From: Sporisorium sorghi
Taxonomy: Eukaryota > Basidiomycota > Ustilaginomycetes > Ustilaginales > Ustilaginaceae
Assembly: GCA_023212695.1 (NCBI GenBank)
Contig: JALCCG010000375.1
Span: 1-17,138, forward strand
DNA length: 17,138 nucleotides
Direction: 5' to 3'
A program made the position numbers and the translations under genes. The notes below the pieces were generated by a model that was not told the origin of the DNA, searched no databases, and saw only the letters and a list, made by a program, of their open reading frames with translations. Of this stretch, positions 1-10,400 are shown one piece after another; within the stretch, counting starts at the first letter, position 1, and every line of letters starts with the position of its first letter.

Positions 1-75
<75 letters not shown>
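1..75. repeat. 75-nt T homopolymer at window edge
   Basis: The first 75 bases are all T, ending at GGAAAGCG. It sits about 325 bp upstream of the start codon. Poly(dA:dT) tracts exclude nucleosomes and are common in fungal promoters, so it could help keep the midasin promoter open. At 75 nt it is unusually long, and because it lies at the window edge its true length is unknown and could be an assembly or sequencing artefact. Confidence 0.9.
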
Positions 76-76
<1 letters not shown>

Positions 77-401
77 GAAAGCGAGAAAAATTTCGTTTGA
101 GAGCGCGGTGGAGGAGAAGAAAAAATAAAAATAAAATTAGGAAGAAAGCCAAATCCTCTCTTCGCGCTCGAAGCAGCGGCTGAGTGGTCTTCTCGACACC
201 ATCACAACACGACGACTTGTGTCTCTCCGTCACAATCACACCAAGGCGGAAGGAACTAAGCAGCGTCGATTCGGGTTGAAGCCGACGATCGATCAAGCCA
301 CTCACTCTCATCACTCTTCACCTTTTCTCGACATCGGCCGGTACAGCTGCTAAGCACTCTTTGGCAAGACCATCACATGACCAGCTTCGACTTCTCACGA
401 C
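76..401 (+). promoter_or_regulatory. Putative promoter and 5' leader of MDN1
   Basis: This 326-bp stretch holds no gene. After the T tract comes an A-rich segment (about 118-142, with AAATAAAAATAAAATTAGG) that could serve as a TATA-like element. It is followed by pyrimidine- and CA-rich sequence (about 180-380, for example TCACTCTCATCACTCTTCACC at 299-319) typical of a fungal transcription start region and leader. No ATG occurs between 76 and 376. The transcription start site cannot be fixed from sequence. Confidence 0.5.
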
Positions 402-529
402 ATGGGCCTCGTCACGACCGCAGCGGCAGCCCAAGGCGACGCATCGACCAGCACGCGTCGCTCGGCTCTCGAGATCGACGTCTACACAAGCTGCACATCG
501 CTGAAAGACGAGCTGTCAGAACAGCCTGA
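377..529 (+). other. Overlapping upstream ORF (50 codons)
   Basis: An ATG at 377 opens a 50-codon frame ending at TGA 527-529, in a different frame from the midasin ORF and overlapping its first 128 nt. Its context is weak (C at -3, A at +4), whereas the midasin ATG at 402 is strong (G at -3, G at +4), so leaky scanning would reach the main start. The peptide is Arg/His-rich and resembles no known family. It matters only if transcription starts upstream of 377. Confidence 0.4.
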
Positions 530-1403
530 TGCCATCTCGGTGCTGGGAGGAGCGATCGCAGCTCTGGAAACAGGCGGCTCAGCAATGGATACGCTGAACC
601 GCGTTGCTACGCTGCTCCTCGCGCCAGGCTGCACGTTGGCTGTCGCGTCCCAGTTCAAGCCGGTGCTGTTGGATCTGCTCGTAAGGGGTCTCAAGCAAGC
701 TCATGGCGTTGGGACTGCTGATGTACAGGTGCTTGTCAAGACGCTGCATACCTTTGCGCTTCTCATCAGCGTCTTTCCTGCCGAGATCTACGACTTTTCA
801 GCAAGATTCGTCAACAGCTCTGCTTTTGCAGCATTACCTCAAAGCCTTTCAACAGTCGCAGTCGAAGTGCGCAACCAGATCCTTTTGGATCTCTATCGAC
901 TCGCCGCCGCCGCACCCAACACATTCTCCGGCCATGTCGGGCAATCCTATGCTCAGTGGGCTCATGGTATCATCTTGTCATCGGACCCTTCCGAACAGCT
1001 TCCGACACGCTTGCTAGCGCTCCGATTCTTTGCTCAGCAGCAGCGCATCAGCGAGAAAGGCCGACTGGATCTGCAGCAGAAATGTCTCGACGCACTCTCC
1101 ATCGGCGCTTCCGACCCATACACCATCGAGGCTGTGGCTGTGCTCGCGTTTGAGTCAGCAGGGATCAACCTCTGGACACTCGAGACGGAAGAGTTTGCAC
1201 GCATTCAACAGGCTCGATCGTTGGTCGCTTCTCGCCATGTCGCCTTCCTGCCACGCTACGCTGACGTTGCAGCAGACAAGCAGCAGGCCGCGCTGTCTAC
1301 TGACGACTTGTCGCCAGAAGTCTGCTCCATCGGTGGTGTCCTGCTTGCACGCTCTCACCAAGTCATCAGCCGCACTGACACAACGCCCCTCGAAGATCGA
1401 TTC
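402..1403 (+). other. Midasin N-terminal domain (residues 1 to ~334)
   Basis: About 334 residues precede the first AAA module. They are rich in Leu/Ala helices and carry no catalytic motif. In yeast and fission yeast structures the N-terminal domain packs on the AAA ring. The first 25 residues are low in conservation-like patterning (Ala/Thr/Ser-rich) and may be disordered. The boundary is approximate, set just before the helix leading into the first Walker A strand. Confidence 0.7.
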
Positions 1404-4400
1404 GTCGAGACCGCAGGCATCAAACCATCGTTGTCAGAACTCGCCCTTCGACTCGGCGCCAATTGCCCCATCCTCATCTCTGGCCCTCCCTCGAGCGGCA
1501 AGTCGAGCTTAATCCGACACCTCTCTCAGCCGCTCAAAGGAGCCGAAACAGCCTCGACATCCAGCCACCTCCTCACCATCCAGCTCGGTGATCAATCAGG
1601 TATCGACGCCAAGCAGCTTCTCGGATCATTTGTCTCGAGCCCAACAGAGCCAGGCAAGTTCGAATGGACCGAAGGCGCCCTCACACACGCCGTGCGTCAG
1701 GGAAAGTGGGTCGTCCTCGAGGACATTGACAAGGCCGGCTCCGAGGTTCTCAGCACCGTAGCCCAACTCGTCGAACAGCTCGGTCCCACCAAAGCGCTCG
1801 GCACCCGCACCACCATCGATCTCGGCACGCGCGGCAAGGTGGCTGCAGGCCAAGGATTTGCTCTCTTCGCCACACGATGCCTCGCCTCTTCGTCCCGAAC
1901 CACATCATCACCCAGCAGTGCCACTTTCCTCGGTAGCTCGCACTGGTCCGAGGTGCGCATCGACTCGCCCAGCCAGAACGATGTCAGCAGCATCCTAGCC
2001 AACAAATTCCCACGTCTGACCGGACAGCAGTCTCACTTTGTCGACCGTTTGGTGGCCACTTGGTACAAGCTGCAACGCGCCACGCAGCCCTCGGCGGCGT
2101 CTTCGCCGGCCAGTGCCAAGGGTGTTGGTGCCAGCGCTGGCAGTGTTCGCACCGCAACGCTGCGCGACCTCGTCAAGTGGTGTCGCCGTGCCCAGCGCCT
2201 CTTGTCTGCCGAACATGCCATGCTCTCGGATCCGCTCAGTAACCCTGTTCAGCAAGAGGAGATCTTTATCGAAGCATGTGACATCTTCCTTGGATCCGTG
2301 CCACCTGCTCAGGATGCGTCAGCCACAGCAGCAGCAGCAGCATCGGCTTCGGCACTCACCTCGAAAGCGGCCAACGGCAAGAGCACGGATCGATACAGTG
2401 CCCTCGTCGAGCTGCTCGCCGAAGAGCTCGGCTTGACTAGCGAGCGAGCGTGGTGGGCCCTCAAGCAGCGTATCCCGGAGCTCTCTGTGCGGTCGGCAGA
2501 GGCTCCAGCTCAGCTCGTCGATGCAGGATCCAGCCTCATCCGTGTCGGTCGCTGCGAGCTACAGCGTCGATCCAAAGCTATCCAGAAACGTGCAGCCCCA
2601 GTGTCAAGGAAGTTCGCCATGACCAAGCCGTCGCTTCTGCTGCTCGAGAGGCTCACCGTAGCCACCGCCTTGGCCGAACCCGTGCTGCTCGTCGGTGAGA
2701 CAGGTACGGGCAAGACCACCGTCGTGCAACATCTCGCCTCGCTCCTCGGCCAGCCCATGGTCGCACTCAACCTCAGCCAGCAGACCGAGAGTGGTGATCT
2801 GCTCGGAGCGTTCAAGCCGCTCGATCCCAAAGTCCCTGCGACCGAGCTGCACGATCAGTGGACGTCTCTCTTCGCACGCACCTTTTCGTCACGTCGCAAC
2901 GCTCGCTTTGTCGAGGCCGAGCGCAAGGCTTTCATTGCCGGTAAATGGTCGCGCTTGGCTCTGCTGTGGCGCGAGTCGGCCAAGATGGCGTCGCAGCGCA
3001 AGAAGGGCACCAGCAAGACCGATGTCGCCGAAACTGCGAATGGAGAGGTCACCACCGCCGAGACGGAGGATCGTCCTGGCTCTGGCTCGCGAAAGAAACG
3101 CAAGACCGAGCGAGGCGCTGCTGAAGGCTCGCCTGCCGATGTCGACGATGCACGAGCCGATGCAGAGCTCGACCGCGAATGGCTCGAGCTCGATGCAAAA
3201 GCGAGGGACTTCGGCGTCCAGCATGGCAGCAAGAAGAAGAACCTCGTCTTCTCTTTCGTCGAGGGTCCGCTCGTCAAAGCACTGCGTCAAGGCGATTGGA
3301 TCTTGCTCGACGAGATCAACCTCGCCGCCGCCGAGACCCTCGACAGCCTCACCGGCCTCCTACAGTCTCCCACCTCGAGCATCACGCTCACCGAGCGCGG
3401 CGATCTCGAGCCCATCCCGAGACATCCCAACTTCCGCCTCTTTGCATGCATGAACCCGGCCACCGACGTCGGCAAGAAGGATCTGCCGCCGAGTCTGCGA
3501 TCGCGCTTCACCGAGCTGTACGTGCCCAGCCCCGATGCCGACCGTGAGGCGCTCGCGGCCATCGTCGAAAAGTACATTGGAGAGCATGCGCTCGGCGACC
3601 GAGGCGCCATCATGGACGTCGCCGAATGCTACGCCGAGATCCGTCGTCTGGCGCAGCAGCATCAGCTGGCCGATGGTGCCAACCAACGTCCGCACTTTTC
3701 CATTCGAACGCTGTCGCGCGCTTTGACCTTTGCTACCGATATTGCTCCGCAGTATGGACTGCGACGCAGCCTGTGGGAGGGTTTCGTCATGGCTTTCACG
3801 TTGTTGCTGGACGACGCCAGCGCTAGAGTGGTGCGCGCCATTATCGAGCGACACACCTTGACCAAGGCCAAGGATGCTCGTGCCATTGCAACCTTCGTCC
3901 CGCCAGCGCCCAAGGGGGCAGAAGATGGCGAGTTCGTCCAAGTTGGGCCTTTCTGGCTTCCCACCGGTCCCGCTCCGCTCGATGCTGCCGAGGACTACAT
4001 CCTCACGCCCTCCGTGCAGAGCAAGCTCGTGGGCCTATCTCGAGCCGCTTTGACTCGCCGCTTCCCGGTCCTCATCCAGGGCCCCACCTCGGCGGGCAAG
4101 ACGAGTGCCGTCGAGTACCTCGCTCGACGCACAGGCCATCGATTCGTACGCATCAACAACCACGAGCACACCGACATTCAGGAATACATCGGCTCGTACG
4201 CCTCGGATCCGGACTCGGGCAAGCTGAGCTTCCAGGAAGGCTTGCTCGTCAAGGCGCTGCGCAGGGGAGACTGGATCGTCTTGGACGAGCTCAACCTGGC
4301 ACCGACGGATGTGCTCGAGGCGCTTAACCGCTTGCTCGACGACAACCGCGAGCTGGTCATCCCGGAGACGGGCGAGGTGGCCAAACCGCATCCGCATTTC

Positions 4401-7400
4401 ATGCTCTTTGCGACGCAGAATCCGCCGGGTCTGTACGCAGGACGCAAAGTGCTCAGTCGGGCGTTCCGCAACCGCTTCCTCGAGCTTCACTTTGACGACG
4501 TTCCTCGCGCCGAGCTCGAGACCATCTTGACGAACCGATGCAAGATCGCCCCCTCCTATGCGTCGCGCATCGTCGGGGTGTTTGAAGAGCTCCAGAAGCG
4601 TCGCCAGGCCGGTCGCGTCTTTGAGACCAAGCAGGCGTTTGTCACGCTGCGCGACTTGTTCAGATGGGGCAATCGCGAGGCTGTTGGCTACCAGCAGCTG
4701 GCCGAGAACGGCTACATGCTCATCGCAGAGCGCGCGCGTCGCTCGGACGACAAGGAGACCGTCAAGGACGTTATCGAAAAGATCATGCGCGTCAAGCTCG
4801 ATGTGGATCGCATGTATCTGCTCGAGGGCCCCGAGAGCGAGGCGACGCTGGCTCGCATCGGTAAGGGGCTTGGCAGCGCCATCGTCAACACTCTGTCCAG
4901 CACGAGCATCGTGAGAACATCCGCGTTCCAGCGATTGCTCTGCCTTGTTGCGACGAGCTTGCGCTACAACGAGCCGGTACTGCTTGTCGGAGAGACGGGC
5001 GCGGGCAAGACGTCGGTGTGCGAGGTGCTCGCCACTGCTTTCGGCCGCGAGCTGCACTGCGTCAACTGCCATCAGAACACGGATACCGCCGATCTTCTCG
5101 GTGGTCAGCGTCCTCTGCGCAACCGAGCTGCCCAGCAGAGTGCGGCCAAGGCGACTTGCATCGACGCCCTCAATGCTCTGCAGATCCCGCACAACTTGGC
5201 CGCAGAGAGCAAACTCGAAGACGTTTCCGCCTGCATCGAAGCGGTTCTGTCCAAGGAGCCCGAGCAGATTGCAGCGCTCGACGAGGCACAGAAGGATGCA
5301 GCGCGACAAACGCTCCGAGACGCCGTGCGCGCCGTCTACCAAGCCACAGCTCTGTTCGAGTGGCAGGACGGACCGCTGGTGCAAGCGATGCGAGCGGGCG
5401 ACCACATCCTGCTTGACGAGATCTCGTTGGCCGATGACAGCGTGCTCGAGCGTCTCAACAGTGTCCTGGAACCCGCGCGGACGCTGGTCTTGGCCGAGCG
5501 AGCGACGTCCTCCAGCCACTTGAGCTCCGAGGCAGACCTTTCAGCTTCGCAGATCACGGGTGCCGATGGCTTCCAGGTGCTCGCCACCATGAACCCGGGT
5601 GGCGACTACGGCAAGAAGGAGCTGTCCCCCGCGCTGCGCAACCGCTTCACCGAGATCTGGGTGCCGCACGTCGACATTCGCAGCGATCTGATCCAGATCA
5701 TCAATGCGCAGTGGAAGCTTGCAAGCTTGTCGTCGTGGACCGAGCCCATCATCGATTTCTCTGACTGGTTCATTCACCAGATTGGCGGGCGCGACCAGTC
5801 TGGGCTGGGTCTGCGAGATCTGCTCACGTGGGCATCGTTCATGAACGAGCTTGCCATGAATGCATCCCTCGACCCGGCACTGGCTTTTGCTCACGGTGCT
5901 TCTCTGACCATCATCGACGGGCTGGGTGCTCTGCCTGCTACGGCTGCGATGACGGCTGCGGGTTTGGACCAGCTGCGAGACCGCTGTCTTGCCAAGGTGG
6001 CCGAGTTGATTGCGCCGCAGGAGTATGACCCGAAGCTTTCGAGCCTGTTTGAAGTGGACGTCTCTGCCGAGCGTTTGCGCATCGGACCTTTCGCCATTCC
6101 GCGTGGAAGCCCCGACTTGCCCACGCAAGGAGCCGGCTCGTTCAGTTTCGGCGCCAAGACGTCGGCGTCTAACGCGATGCGTGTTCTTCGAGCCTTGTCG
6201 GTGCCAGGCAAGTCGGTCTTGCTCGAAGGAAGCCCAGGAGCGGGCAAGACCAGCTTGATCACCGCGCTTGCCGCCGCAGCCGGTCGACCGCTGACGCGCA
6301 TCAATCTGTCGGACCAGACCGAGCTGGTCGATCTGTTTGGATCCGACATGCCTCTGGAAGGCGGCGGCCCCGGCGAATTTGCCTGGCGCGACGCCGCTTT
6401 CCTCACCGCAATGCAGCAAGGCGAGTGGGTGCTGCTCGACGAGATGAATCTCGCCTCGCAAACCGTGCTCGAGGGTCTCAACTCGTGTCTCGACCACCGC
6501 GGCACCGTGTACGTGCCAGAGCTTGGACGCTCGTTCGCAAAGCACCCCAACTTCCGCATCTTTGCCGCTCAGAACCCTCACCACCAGGGCGGAGGCAGGA
6601 AAGGCTTGCCCAAGTCATTCCTCAACAGGTTCATCAAGGTGCACATTGAGGAGCTCACCGGCGACGACATTCTCGCCATCAGCTCGCATCTGTATCCCAA
6701 CTTTGACATCGAGCAGCTGCGCAGCATGATCCGCTTCAACTTTGCGCTTCACCACGAGGTCGTGGTCAAGCACTCGTTCGGAAGGATCGGAGCGCCGTGG
6801 GAGTTCAACCTGCGAGACCTGATGCGATGGCTTGACCTGCTGCACACGGATTTGGGCCTCAACAAGCTCAGCGACCCCATCGAGCACCTCGCATCGCTCT
6901 ACATTCAGCGCTTCCGCACAGCTGCTGATCGTCAGGCGGCGCGCGAGCTGTTCCGCAAGTTCTTTGGTGGCGACTCGGCGAGCGACGCGCGCATCGTGCC
7001 GACGCTCACACCGAGCCAGGTACGCATCGGACATGCTGTGATGCAGCGCAAGCCTGCTTTGAACGCCGTCGAACACCGCCTCGTGCTTCTGCAGAGCCAG
7101 CTGCCCGTGCTCGAGGCTCTGATGGATTGCGTGCACAAAGAATGGCTCGCGATTCTTGTCGGACCTACGGGCAGTGGTAAGACGAGCATCGTGCGGCTGC
7201 TCGCCCAGCTGGCGGGAGCACGACTCGAGGAGTTCCAGATGAACTCGGGCACCGATACCATGGACCTCATCGGCACTTTTGAGCAGTACGATCCACTCGG
7301 TCGTTCCCGCCATATTTTCAATGCGCTGCTCCTCGAGATGCAGCGTTGTTCAGAGAGGCTTGCTGCGTCGAGCAGCGAGCACTTTGGCGCATTCGTTGCG

Positions 7401-10400
7401 GCTCGCGAAGTGATCGAGGCCGCGTCTGGTTCCTCTGCAGCCACACTTGCACCCGAGAGCTTGTCGCAGGCCATCGAGGCTGTCAAAACCGCCACGAGCC
7501 ACACCGACGACAACGCGTTGCGTGAAGCGCTCGAACTTGCGTCTGCAGTCGCAGCCGAATTGGCGCAGAGCTCGTCAGACACCCAACGAGCCACGGGAAG
7601 ATTCGAATGGATCGACGGACCTCTGCTTCGGGCACTGCAAGAAGGCCACTGGTTGATGCTCGACAATGCCAACCTGTGCTCGGCCTCTGTGCTGGATCGA
7701 CTCAACTCGCTGTTCGAAGTCAACGGCTCCCTCGTCATCAGCGAGCGAGGTGTCGTCGATGGCAAGGTGCCCGTGGTTCGACCTCACCCCAACTTCCGCG
7801 TCTTCATGTGCTTGGATCCAAGGCACGGAGAGTTGTCCAGAGCGATGAGGAATCGAGGCATCGAGATCGCTCTCTTGCCGCAGCAGGGCGCTGCTTCGAG
7901 TGATCTCGAGAGGCTCGCGCAGCTCTGCGGTGCTGAGTCGGTGCTGTTCGCAGACTCGGCCACGTCCGCGCAGAGAGCGCTCATGGATGCATCTCTCCGC
8001 GCACAGCTGGTGCAGCGCGGTCTGGAGGATCGAGACGTCCTGGACGCAGATGCACCGCTCACGTTCCGTCATCGCGACGCCGCCAGCTGGGCTGCCGGTC
8101 AACTCGTATTGACCAACGCATCGTTGGCGACCGCTGCGCTGCCGCTCTTCATTGCAGGCGGTCAAGGATCTGGTTCGGAAGCAGAGGCGTCTCTGTTTGT
8201 TCGACTCAGCTCTCCTAGTGCTCTGACGCTCACTTGGCAGGTGATGACCCGATGCTTGCCGTCCGTGCCGATGGAGGTGTCGGCGCTGCTGCAGGAGGTC
8301 GTGTCGACCACAGGTCTTCTCCAAGACTCACGACAGATGCTGCAATCTGGCCTGATCGACTCGAACCGCATCACCAACGAGCTGTCCGACTACTTGCCCG
8401 TCGATCTTCGCTACGATGACAACGTTTGCCGCTTGCTCGAATCGCAGAGTTCGCCATCGCAGGCCGTACAGCTGCTCCTTGCTGCCATGCTCCACCGCCT
8501 AGGAGCACAGCAGATCCGCGAGGCAGCCTCGACCAAGCGCATGCAGGACCTCAGCATCTTGGAGCGCTCGGCGCGGCTCAGCAGCACCGCCATGGTGCAT
8601 GACGAAGATCAGGCTACGACTGCTGTTCGCAACGTCTTCCCCCTGATCGTGGCAGTGCACAGGATGGTCCTTGCTGCCATGCAGAGCGACCGTGCTGCTG
8701 CTCTGTCCCCTCTGACCCTCCGTCAAGTGGCGCTGCTTTTGCGCTCTGCCGAGTATCTGCAGACGCTCTGCACGTCGACGGAGCTCGACTTCTCGTCCAT
8801 CCAGATCCTGGTTCGATTCATGTCGGATCTGCTGAGGGAGATCAGTGCCGGTGGTGTCGCTGGCGATGCCAATCTTGTCCAAACGATCGATTTGCTGGGA
8901 GGCTCGCTGCAGCTGACGTCCGGCAAGGCGCTGTTCCCGATCTGGTCGCTCTTTGGCGCGGATGAGGGCATGCAGACCAACCTTTACCGTCTCATCTGCG
9001 ATGAGCTGACGCTGCTCCCCGCTGCTGCCGGCGGTGACTTGCTCAAGAATGCCCTGGACGTAGCGGCTACGCTGTGTGTCGCGGGCAAGCAGTCTGCTGC
9101 GCCGTCCGAGTTGCGAGACATGATGCAGCTAGGATGGCAGACGCTCAAGATGATTCGGTCTGCCAGTAACAAGGCTGCGATCCAGAGTCAAGAGGAGCAG
9201 GCCGTGGCAAGGTCGTCGACAACAGACAAGGCCGAAGCCGCGCTGCTCAACCTTGCAGAAGTGTCGATCAAGACGCCCGACTGTCTGCAGAGCGGATCGC
9301 AAGCAGCGAGGATGAAGCTCGTGATGCACTTGCTCGAATCGCACTCGTCGCCTTTCGTACAAGCTGCGGCTGCTCCGTGCAGATCGGCCTTGTGGGCCGT
9401 GGACTCTGGAACGGCGCAGTCGAATGCCTTGCTCTCTGACTTTAGCTGGATCCGACGCCTTTGGCCGGCAGAGACAGGCCAGGCGTCGACGAGTGATGGA
9501 CCAGCTCAGCTCTTGCGACCCTCTTCCCTGTATACGCTGCTCGAGTCGCGCTTTGGAACCAGGTCGCTTCTCGAGAAATCGCTCCACGATGCCTCGGTGG
9601 CTCGCATGATCAAGAGCGTCGGTGCCGCGCTACCTGCAAGCTCGCCGTCGCGCGTGCAGAAGCTGTCGAGCATCTTGGTTCGCTTCATCGCCCTCGTTTC
9701 AGAGACGCTGTACAATGCGGCTCTCAAGGATCTATCCGAGCACAACCTTCCGGCATGGAAGCGCGTGCAAGAGCTGACGGACTGCCGCGCTCTTCTCAAG
9801 AGGCTGCTTGAAGCTGGTCAAGGGCGGCTCGCGGAAGGAACTGCTTCGGCATTGTCGGACTGGGTTGCTGTACTCGAGAACGAGCTCGAGCCTGCCCTGT
9901 CGCATTCGGACGAGGAGAAAGATGCGACATTGCTCGGTCGAGCGTGGATCTCTGTCTCATTGGCCATGCTGCGGTTCTATCTGCCCAATGTCGCCCTCGA
10001 CCCGATCGTGGCTCGCAGGACCATGGCTGACTTTGGCGATTTCTGCCGAGCCCAGCTCGAGACCTCCGTGGACCTCGAGGTCTATGCCGAGTCCATCGTG
10101 ACAGGTGAAAAGAGCAACCGTGTCATCCGCGACTTGCGCGCTCAGATCGAAGAGACCAGGATGTCGCTCAAGGTGCAGGCTGGCGAACGTGCCCAAGCCT
10201 GGCGCAAGCCGAATCTCAAGCTCTTGTCGCAGTTCTACCGCGAGACCTCGTCATTCCTGCGAGAAGTGATCACCACGGAGCGAGTCGCCGACCTGGTTCA
10301 GGCTCTGGTCAGTGGACCGTCGGAGCAGGCGGAACAACGAGAGGCGAGCTTGCAAGCCAGCGTGCTCTCGTTCGGTGATCGACTTCGCAAGACGTTCGCG

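Noticed and set aside
1701..1730. Loss-of-function mutation in AAA1 Walker B
   Set aside because: The E-D order and lack of an arginine finger match what I recall of AAA1 in other midasins, so it is more likely ancestral than a recent defect.
4035..5519. 494-codon open frame on the minus strand across AAA3/AAA4
   Set aside because: It is antisense to a strongly conserved coding region. GC-rich codon bias on the + strand opens minus frames by chance, and the translation shows no recognisable domain.
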